Of a stretch of 16,543 nt of DNA, positions 1 to 8,193 are shown one piece after another. Source of the stretch: Patescibacteria group bacterium (GTDB taxonomy: Bacteria > Patescibacteriota > UBA1384 > CAILIB01); contig JAGWZN010000004.1 in NCBI GenBank assembly GCA_018968785.1, positions 1-16,543 on the forward strand, in the 5' to 3' direction. A model generated the notes under the pieces. That model had not been told where the DNA came from. It did not search any database and saw only the letters and a program-made list of their open reading frames with translations. Each line of letters begins with the position of its first letter. Within the stretch, counting starts at the first letter, position 1. Both the position numbers and the translations under genes were made by a program.

Positions 1-1612
1 AGTCGGCGCTGGTAGCCACATTGCCTGATTTGTCGGTAGCCACGATCCGGAAGTGGTAGGTCTGCCCCGGCTGGAGCCCGGGAATAACCAGGAACTTGTT
101 CTGGGTCAGCTCGGTATCGGTCAGCACTTTCTGGTCGTATGATCCGGTAGCGCCGGCCCCGTACTCGATTACCGAAGTACCCGGTTTATTCAAACCGAAC
201 GATACCAACACCTGTACCGTCTGCTGGCTGCCCAGATCGATATTCGTATCGGTTTTGACATTCTGGATGAGCGGCGGTGTCCGGTCCGGCAAGGTAGTAA
301 AGCTAATCTCCGGCGATACCGCCTGATTCCCAAACACGTCTTTTCCTTCCACCGTTATGGTATAACCGGTCTCACTCTCCAGATCAACCAGTTGATAGGT
401 ATGATGACTAACCAGCTTATCGTTGCCGCCACTTACCCGTTTCCCCCGCAAGGCCGGATTGCTTGTCTTAGTAATACTGCCCAGCAACAGCTCATCAATA
501 TCACTGGAAGAATCCCAGGTTAGCGTTGCTTGATTGGCCGTTACATTGCTCGCCTTGAAGTTGGAAATAATCGGCAATACTACCGTCTTAAAGGTGTACT
601 CATCCGAAGTCAGGCTGTTATTACTCTGATCTTGTCCTGAGATGCGAAAGTAGTAGACGGTGCCGCTTTTCAGGTTGCTGAGGCGGGTAATGTGGTTTTG
701 GGTATAAGATGTATCTTGAGAAACCTGGCCGTACGCGGAGCTGGTACCGTAGTTAATCACCGAGGTGCTCTGGCTACTGGTCTGCCACTGAATAAGCGCC
801 GAGTCCAGGGTAATATCGCTAATTTTCACGCCGGTGATGGTTGGCGCGTTTAAGGTGTGAATCGTCAGGGTCGGGCCGGTATACAGATTGCCCGAAGCGT
901 CTTTGCTTTTAATGCGCAACAAATAATCCTTGTTTGACTCCAGACCGGAGAGCTGAACCTGGTGAAAAACCGTCAGTTCATCAAACTGCCCCACCGAGTT
1001 TTCAGTCACCGATTTACTGCCGTACTCCACCACCGTATTGGACAGTTCATCGGTCTGCCAGGTAATGGTAATGGAAGTAGCGCTGTTGTCGGCAATAGTC
1101 GGACCGCTGGTAATTTTTGGCGGCGTGATATCACCCGGATCGGATTGGAACGTTTTCTCAGCCGACTCCGCCAGATTGCCGTTGACATCGGTTGATTGAA
1201 CCTTATAGTAATAGGTCGTCCCCCGCACCAATGTAGTCAGATTGACCGTATGGGAAGTCAACGTTGCGTCTTCGATCTCCCCCGATTGGTACAGGTATTT
1301 ACCCGACTCAGTGCCGTACGAGACCACCGAATTGGATGGCTTATCAGTCGTCCAATTCACCGTGGCGGACGTAGTGGTGATGTTATCAACCGTCGGTCCG
1401 TCCGTAATGGTGGGCGGAATACTGGCTTCGCTACTCGTCAGAATGCCGGTACCGCCAAAGATTACCGACTCCACTCCGTAATTCGGCGAGGTAAACCGCG
1501 TCGGTTCAGCATGCGCCGGCGAGTGCAATGAGAACGCAATGAGAGCACCCAACACAAACAGTACCCATGCCTTCATTACTCTTTTTACGCTGTTATCACT
1601 CTTATTACTCAT
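1..1612 (-). CDS. Secreted multi-fibronectin type III surface protein, 3' part cut by the window edge
   Basis: The frame is open from an ATG at 1612 to the left edge, giving at least 537 residues and no stop. The N-terminus has basic residues, a hydrophobic core at about 15-30 and an AHA site at 33-35, so a signal peptide cleaved after residue 35 is likely. The exported part consists of about five successive beta-sandwich repeats of roughly 90 residues (about 66-157, 164-256, 258-348, 350-447 and 450 onward). They carry FN3 hallmarks: a Trp in the B strand, a Y-x-[YF] core (TYYYKV, YYFRIS, TYHFRI) and D-x-[SN]-GN turns. Most also have the S-V-[VI]-x-YG motif typical of FN3 / purple acid phosphatase N-terminal-type domains. 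The ATG lies 3 nt after the permease stop, so it is probably the last known gene of the signalling/ABC operon. A second in-frame ATG at 1576 would give a more compact signal peptide. No catalytic domain is visible, and the role (adhesion, stalk or enzyme presentation) depends on the missing C-terminus. Confidence 0.85.
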   Translation of the reverse strand, partial: MSNKSDNSVKRVMKAWVLFVLGALIAFSLHSPAHAEPTRFTSPNYGVESVIFGGTGILTSSEASIPPTITDGPTVDNITTTSATVNWTTDKPSNSVVSYGTESGKYLYQSGEIEDATLTSHTVNLTTLVRGTTYYYKVQSTDVNGNLAESAEKTFQSDPGDITPPKITSGPTIADNSATSITITWQTDELSNTVVEYGSKSVTENSVGQFDELTVFHQVQLSGLESNKDYLLRIKSKDASGNLYTGPTLTIHTLNAPTITGVKISDITLDSALIQWQTSSQSTSVINYGTSSAYGQVSQDTSYTQNHITRLSNLKSGTVYYFRISGQDQSNNSLTSDEYTFKTVVLPIISNFKASNVTANQATLTWDSSSDIDELLLGSITKTSNPALRGKRVSGGNDKLVSHHTYQLVDLESETGYTITVEGKDVFGNQAVSPEISFTTLPDRTPPLIQNVKTDTNIDLGSQQTVQVLVSFGLNKPGTSVIEYGAGATGSYDQKVLTDTELTQNKFLVIPGLQPGQTYHFRIVATDKSGNVATSAD

Positions 1613-1615
1613 AGC

Positions 1616-2827
1616 TTATTCATAGCGGATCGCTTCTATCGGGTTAATCCGACTAGCCCGCTGGGCCGGGAAGATACCGGTCAGACCGGAGATCAGAATA
1701 GCGAATAATATGAAGCCCACGATCAGAGTCCACTGATTATCGAAGAGAACTGGCACATTTCCCTGTACCAAGGAGGCCAGAAGCGCTAGGACAAAGATCG
1801 TTAACTGCTGAGCAAACAGGGCCGTCAGAATACCGATACCGCCGCCGAGCAGCCCCATTAACACCGATTCGGTGAGGAAGAGACGGCGAATATCCGTCCG
1901 TTTCACCCCGAGCGCTTTCATGATACCGATCTCCCGGGTTCGTTCCAACAGGCTGATTGTCAGGGTATTAAACATACCGATCGTCGCCACCACCACGGCA
2001 ATCCCACCTAGACCGGCCAGTACCGCCCGGATCCAGAAAAAGACTTTCTCAATCTGATCGACCGTGTCTATCACTTTGGATATTTTAAAGCCGTTGGCAA
2101 TCAGCGCGTCGCTTACCGGTTGCACATCGTTTAATGAACCGACCGTGACAATAAAATTATCGTAGTTTGGCCGATTCGCTCCCAAAATCTGCTCCAGATA
2201 CTGCCTCGGCATATACACCGCCACGCCGGACGCGTTTACGATGCCGCTAACGCTGATACTGTCCAAATTACTGCCGGAGATATCCGGCAGATTATTTTCC
2301 TGCTGAATCACGACATTAAAGATTACCAGCGGATTTTTACTGGTATCCAAGCCGAACAGCTTCAAAAACCCGGGGGTTACCAACATGGTTTGGGCATCCT
2401 GCGGCTGAAAATACCGGCCGGCTAATAGCGGCGTGCTGCTGCCAACCTGCAGATAGTCCGGGTCGACACCGACAATGGTGGCGTTGGTCTTCTGGTTATC
2501 CAAACTGAGCACCCCTTTTAGGGTCAACTGCGGCAGCACCTCTTTCACTTTGGGAATCGCCTTTATTTTATGAAACGCGTCCTGGTTGAGCGGCTGCAGT
2601 TGGTCGGAACCGGATTTAACGGTAATCGAAAGCAGTGAGGAAGATTGCGCCACACTATCCAGGGTAAGCCGCTCCAGCCCCAACCCCAGAGAGATGAGGT
2701 ACATCATCACCGCGATACCGACGGCAATCGCGCCAACGGTGAGCAGTGAACGCAGCCGGTTCCGCTTCAAGGCGCTCCAGGCCAGAGAGATCAGATCGCT
2801 AGGTCGAATTGAGGCGACTTGGTTCAT
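1616..2827 (-). CDS. ABC transporter permease, MacB/FtsX (LolC/E-type) family
   Basis: This 403-residue membrane protein has the four-helix MacB topology. TM1 lies at about 28-50, followed by a large extracytoplasmic domain (about 51-262), then three helices at about 265-290, 315-350 and 365-387. The cytoplasmic loop motif ERTREIGIMKALG (295-307) and the C-terminal P-A-x-R-A-S-x-x-N-P-x-E-A-I-R-Y-E signature are characteristic of the family. Such permeases dimerise and use the periplasmic or extracellular domain to move lipoproteins, peptides or other envelope substrates by mechanotransmission. The start overlaps the 3' end of the ATPase gene by 29 nt, so the two are translationally linked and almost certainly form one transporter. 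The substrate cannot be read from sequence. The neighbouring kinase, response regulator and FN3 protein suggest an envelope function. The family call is strong. Confidence 0.92.
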   Translation of the reverse strand: MNQVASIRPSDLISLAWSALKRNRLRSLLTVGAIAVGIAVMMYLISLGLGLERLTLDSVAQSSSLLSITVKSGSDQLQPLNQDAFHKIKAIPKVKEVLPQLTLKGVLSLDNQKTNATIVGVDPDYLQVGSSTPLLAGRYFQPQDAQTMLVTPGFLKLFGLDTSKNPLVIFNVVIQQENNLPDISGSNLDSISVSGIVNASGVAVYMPRQYLEQILGANRPNYDNFIVTVGSLNDVQPVSDALIANGFKISKVIDTVDQIEKVFFWIRAVLAGLGGIAVVVATIGMFNTLTISLLERTREIGIMKALGVKRTDIRRLFLTESVLMGLLGGGIGILTALFAQQLTIFVLALLASLVQGNVPVLFDNQWTLIVGFILFAILISGLTGIFPAQRASRINPIEAIRYE

Positions 2828-3704
2828 TGCTGGTCAGTAAGGTTCCATCCCTGATATAAAACACCCGGGTCGCGAACGGCAAAAACACCTGGCTATGGGT
2901 TACTAAAATTATAGTACGTTTTTCCTGTTTATGTAAGCGATCAATCTCGTGGATGACGATATTAGCCGAATGGGAGTCCAGATTGCCGGTCGGCTCGTCA
3001 ATGAGCAGAATCTCCGGATCGTGGATCAGCGCCCGCGCCAGCGCCACCCGCTGCTGCTGGCCGCCGGAAAGTTGGCTGGGCAGATGGGTGGCGAAATCAG
3101 CCAAACCGAACCGCTCCAACATCTTCAACGCCTCATGCTGCCGCCACTCCCGGGGCGCGCCGGCCAGCATTAACGGAAAGGAAACGTTCTCCCATACCGA
3201 AAGTGACTCCAGCAGATTAAAATTTTGAAAGACCAACCCCACCTCTTCCCGATGGTAGTAAGTCAGCTCCTCATCGTTTAAGCGGTGAATCGGATGGTTT
3301 CTGACATAAATATCACCGCGGGTCGGCACTTCCAAGCCGGCCAGCAGGTGAAGCAACGTCGACTTACCGGAGCCGGAGGGACCGTAAATGACTATGTATT
3401 CACCCTCCAGGACGTTAAAATTAATTCCCTTAATAACCTCCGTATAAGAAATACCGTGACCGTACGATTTCGTAAGGTTTATACAGCGGAACACTTCATT
3501 TTCCTGATAAGTTTCAGTCGTGAAATTAGTGCTCAGCAGTGATTCGGGCGGCGCGAAATCCTGACCAACCTCCTCTTGGATCGCCTGTAGCATCGGATCA
3601 TCCGTCGGACGGTCGTTACCGATCTGGTAAGCCAAGGTAGCCTGCACCGTATCCTCCGGGATCGGGTCTTTAGGAATCGGATTAGCGGTAGCTGGCTCGG
3701 TCAT
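2799..3704 (-). CDS. ABC transporter ATP-binding protein, MacB/LolD-type
   Basis: This 301-residue nucleotide-binding subunit has all key motifs: Walker A GPSGSGKST at 108-116, a Q-loop in VFQNFNL near 158-164, signature LSGGQQQR at 212-219, Walker B ILLIDEP at 232-238 with the catalytic Glu, D-loop NLDS, and the switch His in VTHSQ (H270). The sequence around these (GLVFQNFNLL and ALARALIHDPEILLIDEPTGN) is typical of the LolD/MacB/FtsE group, which pairs with FtsX/MacB permeases such as the overlapping downstream gene. It hydrolyses ATP on the cytoplasmic face to drive the permease. An N-terminal extension of about 70 residues, acidic and Pro/Thr-rich, precedes the first beta strand (EVFRCINLTKSYG). 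Family members usually begin close to that strand. No better internal start is evident. The ATG lies 9 nt after the kinase stop. Confidence 0.93.
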   Translation of the reverse strand: MTEPATANPIPKDPIPEDTVQATLAYQIGNDRPTDDPMLQAIQEEVGQDFAPPESLLSTNFTTETYQENEVFRCINLTKSYGHGISYTEVIKGINFNVLEGEYIVIYGPSGSGKSTLLHLLAGLEVPTRGDIYVRNHPIHRLNDEELTYYHREEVGLVFQNFNLLESLSVWENVSFPLMLAGAPREWRQHEALKMLERFGLADFATHLPSQLSGGQQQRVALARALIHDPEILLIDEPTGNLDSHSANIVIHEIDRLHKQEKRTIILVTHSQVFLPFATRVFYIRDGTLLTSNEPSRLNST

Positions 3705-3713
3705 GGTGTTATC

Positions 3714-5315
3714 TTACCCTGTTGGTTGGTGAGAAGTTGTCGAGTCATTGGTTGGGACTTTCGACTTCGACTTATCAGAGGGATCATCGGCGTAAAATGG
3801 AACTGTCAGGATAAAGGTCGTCCCCTTCCCCTTCTCCGATTCCACCTTCACCGAGCCGCCGTGCTGGGTCAGAATCTCATGCGCCACATACATGCCCAGG
3901 CCTGTACCGTTCGCAAACATCTTGGACGCTTCATCGCCCCGGTTGAACCGGGTGACGAACAGCCGGTCTTTCTCTTCCTGCGTCATGCCGATGCCGGTAT
4001 CGGCCACCTTAACGACCACTGAATCGCCCGTCTTCTCACAGCTTACTTTCACCTCTCCTTCCGCCGTGTACTTAATGGCGTTATCCACGAAATTATTGAC
4101 AACCTGATAAAAGTTTTTCTCATCCAAATAGGAGTCCGGTATCTCGCCGATCTGCTGGTAGGTCAGCCGCAGGTTCTTCTTGGCGGCCAGTACTTCCAGC
4201 GATTTCACTAATTGACTGCAGACCGAGCCGAAATTGCCTTTGGCCCAGGTCATCTCTTTGCGGCCCTGCTCGATGCGGGAGATATCAAGCAGATCGTTTA
4301 CCAGATCCACCATCCGCTTGGTGCTTTTCAGCGACTCTTCCAGCAGCTCTAGTTGCTGAGCGGGTAGATTCATATGCGGCGCTTCCTCCACAATTAAAGA
4401 AAGCGACCAGTGGATAATGGAAAGCGGGGTGCGGAGCTGATGGGAGGCCGCGTTTAAGAAGTCCGACTTCTGACGGTCCAGCTCGTTCAACCGGTTATTT
4501 ATCTCTTCCAACCTCTTTTTCGCGTCCAGAGCTTGTTTTTTCTGATTAAACTCCTGGAAGTAGTACTGCTTCAGCTTTTCCACCATATTTTGGAACTCGC
4601 GCGACAACTGCTCCAGTTCATCATTGGTTGAGATACTGGGGTAGGCATTCAGATTACCGGCCCGGATCGCCAGTGCCGATTCGGTTAGCATAATAATTGG
4701 TTTCGTCAATCTGGCAGCCAGTAAGTAACTGGCGATTACACCAAGAAAGATACCAAACGCCCCGAGATAAATAAACAGATCAGCCAACCGGTTGAACTCA
4801 CCATCGATAATCTCCTGGTCAATACCGAGCCGTACCGTGTACAACACCTGGTTTTGGCTAATAAACGGCGAAACATAGTTGTAGTAGGTGACGCCGTTTC
4901 TCTGTACCTTGCCAACCGCCAGATCTCCCCGGCTGACCTGGCTCGTCAGCGAATCGGTAAACACTTTCCCTTGCAGAGACTGCGGCCCGGTTAGGGTATC
5001 GTAGTATACAACATTATTTTTGTCGGTTACGATAACGTATTTTACTCCTTGCTGCCCTTCCACTCGGCGCACGGCGTTCACCACGTCCTGCCTATTTTGA
5101 CTCACATAACTATTGTAAATACTGGAGGAAAGATTATCAGCAAGGATACGGTAGGAATTATCCGTAATCGTCACCAGTCGCTGTCGGACTGGGAAGTACA
5201 AAATAACTGCCAGCAGGGCGATAATCACCGCAATAAAAGCGCCTTGGCTTAAGGCGAATCGAATTTTAACACTGTTTTTCGGTTTCCAAACTTGTTCAAA
5301 CAGATCTGACCGCAT
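3714..5315 (-). CDS. Membrane sensor histidine kinase (Cache-like sensor, HAMP, HisKA, HATPase_c)
   Basis: This 533-residue kinase has TM1 at about 20-41, an extracytoplasmic sensor region at 42-176 resembling a single Cache/PAS-like fold (YVIVTDKNNVVYYD at 93-106), and TM2 at about 178-202. A HAMP linker follows (about 200-253) with its P-I-x-x-L and D-E-L motifs, then a coiled coil (about 255-285). The HisKA box is SHQLRTPL with phosphoacceptor H292. The ATPase domain has the N box (NNFVDNAIKY, N412), G1 DTGIGM (439-444) and G2 GTGLGM (470-475). It ends in a hydrophilic Ser/Thr-rich tail. It should autophosphorylate on H292 and pass the phosphate to the response regulator encoded 31 nt upstream. 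An AGGAGGG sequence sits right before the ATG. Position between the regulator and the ABC genes suggests that it senses an envelope state or the transporter's substrate, which is an inference. Confidence 0.95.
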   Translation of the reverse strand: MRSDLFEQVWKPKNSVKIRFALSQGAFIAVIIALLAVILYFPVRQRLVTITDNSYRILADNLSSSIYNSYVSQNRQDVVNAVRRVEGQQGVKYVIVTDKNNVVYYDTLTGPQSLQGKVFTDSLTSQVSRGDLAVGKVQRNGVTYYNYVSPFISQNQVLYTVRLGIDQEIIDGEFNRLADLFIYLGAFGIFLGVIASYLLAARLTKPIIMLTESALAIRAGNLNAYPSISTNDELEQLSREFQNMVEKLKQYYFQEFNQKKQALDAKKRLEEINNRLNELDRQKSDFLNAASHQLRTPLSIIHWSLSLIVEEAPHMNLPAQQLELLEESLKSTKRMVDLVNDLLDISRIEQGRKEMTWAKGNFGSVCSQLVKSLEVLAAKKNLRLTYQQIGEIPDSYLDEKNFYQVVNNFVDNAIKYTAEGEVKVSCEKTGDSVVVKVADTGIGMTQEEKDRLFVTRFNRGDEASKMFANGTGLGMYVAHEILTQHGGSVKVESEKGKGTTFILTVPFYADDPSDKSKSKVPTNDSTTSHQPTG

Positions 5316-5346
5316 CCCTCCTCTTTAAGAGCTAATTTCTCAACTC

Positions 5347-5834
5347 TTATGGGTTATTGTTCGGCTCTCCCGGCCGAAGCACTTCCGACATTGGCATAAC
5401 ATCTTCCATGGAAGCAAATCCGGAGTACGCGTTACCGGTAGCCGGATTGCCGCCTGGCTGGTCAGACTCGAACACTGCCTTAATCTTGCCGAGGATCTCC
5501 GCCGGCGAAAACGCCGCTTTGACGATGTAGTCGATAGCGCCCAAGCTGTGCGCCCGCTCGACATCGGATCGTTGCGCGAAGTTGGAGAAGATAATAATCT
5601 TGGGAATCGGCTTTTTTCCGCCTTTAATTTCTCCAAAACGTCAAAGCCGCTCATTTTAGGAAGAAGCACGTCAAGGAGCACTAAATCCGGCAGTTCCGGT
5701 TTGGAAAGGAGTTCAAAAGCTTCTTCTCCGTCATACGCGTGAATGACCTCAAACTCTTCCTCTTCTAGTTTCATCCCGATAATTTTGGCGAGCATCTGCT
5801 CGTCCTCCACCACCATGATGCGTTTTTTGGCCAT
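5347..5834 (-). CDS. Single-domain (CheY-like) response regulator, interrupted by a -1 frameshift
   Basis: The ATG at 5834 starts a clear receiver domain: acidic pocket E10/D11/E12, phosphoacceptor D55 in LVLLDVLLPKMSGFD. After about residue 73 this frame turns into unrelated Arg/Ser-rich sequence and stops at 5340. The -1 frame continues the receiver perfectly (P-I-P-K-I-I-I-F-S-N-F, then the conserved Ser84 and Lys106 in DYIVK) and stops at 5347. Joining the frames at the A6 run (5612-5617 on the plus strand) gives a protein of 162 residues: receiver 1-123 plus a low-complexity tail of about 39 residues, with no DNA-binding domain. It is probably the partner of the kinase just downstream. 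Two -10-like hexamers (TATGAT, TATTAT) occur in the AT-rich 59-nt gap upstream, without a convincing -35. The break may be an indel error in the assembly, a real mutation, or a site of slippage. The family call is firm; functional status is open. Confidence 0.85.
5612..5617 (-). other. A6 homopolymer at the frameshift point of the response regulator
   Basis: On the minus strand the codons read GCG GAA AAA AGC, and the receiver-domain frame resumes as AAG CCG ATT one base earlier. A single -1 slip of the Lys codon AAA within the A run would restore the protein, as would one missing A in the assembly. An 8-nt complementary pair (TTGGAGAA upstream, TTCTCCAA downstream) brackets the run, but both halves are in coding sequence and may be chance. 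Confidence 0.7.
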
Positions 5835-5893
5835 AGAAAAACGTTAAATAATATTTACATCATAATCTTCTCATATTTACGCGGCCCTGACAA

Positions 5894-8143
5894 TCAAACA
5901 GACTGGAACAGTTGCAAAAGCCGGCGTATCTCGGGATACGGGGTAAACAGCGGCCAATATACGGGCGAGGGCGGCGGATCAATGCCCGACTCTACCGGCG
6001 GCATCGGTGTCGGTTCGGCGGATCGTGGCCGATCAATCGCTGGAGAAGGCGAAGCGGTAGGAGTAGGCGGTGAGACCGTTGGTACTGAGGATGTGGTAGC
6101 CACGGTTCCTTGCGCGGCTGACCACTGCCAGTCGACCGTCTGGCCTTGTCGCAACTCCCAACGGTTTACCGACTGATTATCCACCCATCCTCGCGCTTCC
6201 GTATCCGTCCGCGCCCGAACCATGAGATGATAGTCCCCCGGCTGATCCGGTACCACGATCCAGATAAGATTGTCGGAACGGAGCGCTTCGCCTGAGCCGT
6301 CGGCACTCAGTCCGTTTTGTTCGGAGCTGACTGTTCGACCGTCCGGTAGGGTTATGGTTACCTCAACCGGACAGTCAAATAAGAAGGAGTGCACCAGTTC
6401 CCATATCGATAGCGGCCCTGAGCGGTAATAGATGGTCGGATAGAGTATTGGAAAGAAGAGCGGCGAGGCAACAGCCGGTACCTGCATATGTTCGCCATTT
6501 ACCGGCAAAGAGATTGATCCGGGAATAACGGCGCTCTCAACCGGTACCGTCCCATCACCGTTTCGTTCATACGCTTCCGGCCGATCAACCGGCTGCCCGT
6601 CCGGCCAACGATCCACCGAGGACGGGCCGTCCAGATACAGACTGGTTAAGGTCGGTTCGGTCGCGCTGTAGATATCGACCACCCTAACCCGCGACTGTAA
6701 ATCGATCAGATTATCATTCTCTTGGTTCAGAAAGCGATTTACTTCTACGAGAGAAGATGGATCTTTGGGCCGATCTTGATAAAAGTAGGCCGGATACGTT
6801 GGCAGTAATTCTCTTAGTGAAGGGAAGAAGGTATGGATCGCTTGCTGGTCGTCCAACTGCCACTCACGGTACTGATACTGGTAATACCTGAGAAGGTAGA
6901 AAAGCGGGCTCCAATCCTCCGGTAGCACTCCACCCTCCCAAGGCGCGTACACTTTTGCCGTTCCGTAGTTGGGCGTACCGAGTTGAACCAGATTTTGTAC
7001 ATCACCCCGGTACTGGTCACTCTGGATATAGGCGCGAGCCACAATCCCGCCAAAAGAGTGAGCCACGATATTAACCGCTTCAACATTATACTTCCGTTTT
7101 GTCTCCTCAATTATAGGCTCTAAGTAGCGAACCGCCGCTTCCGCCGCCGGCATCCGCCAGTCGTAATAAGCAACCGTATACGGCACCTTATTTTGAGTAA
7201 GATCGGAAAAGAGCTGGTCATACGACGGTGTGAGCAGATGAAAAAACTGCCACACACCTTGATCCGGCCCCAACATCTGCGGCAGCGGATCCTGCAGCAC
7301 TTTCAGATTAATCGAGGTGCCGTACCCGGGGATAAAGACAACCGGTAACGTCAAGCCCGGACAGCGAGACGGATCGGAGGAGATAAGCGTTAGTTGGCCG
7401 GGGATATTTATTTTCATAAACGACTGACAACCGGACGGAAAAGTTATACTGTTCAGTGTCCGCTCCCCCCAGGCACCGAGCATGCTGACACCGATCCGGC
7501 TCCAGTCCAGTTCGGTTGGCGGCCGATTATCAGAGATGGCAATCCGGGTTACCGTCAATTTTTTCCAACTGCCGTTCGCCCGTATCCCCTCCGACCGCAT
7601 CCAGTTGCCCCGCAGATAGTTCCGGAAAGCGATATCGCTGATATTCATAGTAGAATACGCCTGGCTGCCATCTCCGACCTCCAGGGAGTTATCCACGCCG
7701 TCAATCAGTTCGAGGTTGTGCAAGCTCGGTCGCAGATTAAGCACCTGAATCGGCCCCTGGAAAAACTGGAAGCTGATATACGCCAAAGTAGAAGTGGTCG
7801 CCTGAGCGCTTACCGTCATCCCTTGCCAGGCATCCTGATTATTGGCGGTAAGAATAATCGGCGCGTCGGAGGTACCGACCGCATGCAGCTTGCCGTCAAT
7901 CCGCACTTCCGCGCCTCCGAGCAGGTAGATAGTCACTCCCGGATCAATAATCAGTTCGGCGCCGTTTTTCACCGTAATACCGGAAAAGGTGTACGGACTC
8001 CCGACCGTATCCAAAGTTAGCTGCCCGGTATCTACCGTAAGTACCCGTCCGGTTTCAGCCGAAACCGCGAGAAGCGGCGGAAAGAGCAACGCCGCCATAA
8101 GCGAGACAATACCGATAAAAAAGAAGATGGCACGGCAGTTCAT
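5894..8143 (-). CDS. Secreted LCAT-like alpha/beta hydrolase with N-terminal beta-rich domain and Pro/Thr-rich tail
   Basis: This 749-residue exported protein begins with a signal peptide or anchor (hydrophobic about 5-27, AVSAE near 26-30). Residues about 35-200 are a beta-rich region with short repeating strands (ITVKNGAELIIDPGV, AEVRIDGKLHAVG) that resembles a right-handed parallel beta-helix. The hydrolase core follows: VVFIPGYGTS (268-277, oxyanion region), DWRMP (328-332) and nucleophile elbow AHSFGG with Ser363. The next stretch, VQLGTPNYGT, is typical of the lecithin:cholesterol acyltransferase / lipase-like group. The likely acid is Asp530 in NGDGTVP and the likely His is His552 in GEHMQ. 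A beta-sandwich-like segment (about 590-675) and a Pro/Ser/Thr stalk (about 685-730) end the protein. It probably hydrolyses or transfers acyl groups on lipids or esters outside the cell; the substrate is unknown. An AGGAG lies unusually close (1 nt) to the ATG. The next gene down is the response regulator, 59 nt away. Confidence 0.85.
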   Translation of the reverse strand: MNCRAIFFFIGIVSLMAALLFPPLLAVSAETGRVLTVDTGQLTLDTVGSPYTFSGITVKNGAELIIDPGVTIYLLGGAEVRIDGKLHAVGTSDAPIILTANNQDAWQGMTVSAQATTSTLAYISFQFFQGPIQVLNLRPSLHNLELIDGVDNSLEVGDGSQAYSTMNISDIAFRNYLRGNWMRSEGIRANGSWKKLTVTRIAISDNRPPTELDWSRIGVSMLGAWGERTLNSITFPSGCQSFMKINIPGQLTLISSDPSRCPGLTLPVVFIPGYGTSINLKVLQDPLPQMLGPDQGVWQFFHLLTPSYDQLFSDLTQNKVPYTVAYYDWRMPAAEAAVRYLEPIIEETKRKYNVEAVNIVAHSFGGIVARAYIQSDQYRGDVQNLVQLGTPNYGTAKVYAPWEGGVLPEDWSPLFYLLRYYQYQYREWQLDDQQAIHTFFPSLRELLPTYPAYFYQDRPKDPSSLVEVNRFLNQENDNLIDLQSRVRVVDIYSATEPTLTSLYLDGPSSVDRWPDGQPVDRPEAYERNGDGTVPVESAVIPGSISLPVNGEHMQVPAVASPLFFPILYPTIYYRSGPLSIWELVHSFLFDCPVEVTITLPDGRTVSSEQNGLSADGSGEALRSDNLIWIVVPDQPGDYHLMVRARTDTEARGWVDNQSVNRWELRQGQTVDWQWSAAQGTVATTSSVPTVSPPTPTASPSPAIDRPRSAEPTPMPPVESGIDPPPSPVYWPLFTPYPEIRRLLQLFQSV

Positions 8144-8193
8144 ACTCCTACCGTACCAGCCAAAGATTACCTCGCAACGACAAATAAATGACC

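Noticed and set aside
7394..8020. 208-codon plus-strand ORF
   Set aside because: Antisense to the N-terminal half of the LCAT-like gene, with no motif; a by-product of codon bias.
8144..8193. Promoter for the LCAT-like gene (TTGGCT-16 nt-GATAAG)
   Set aside because: Each hexamer matches only about 4 of 6 bases and alternatives are equally good, so no call is made.
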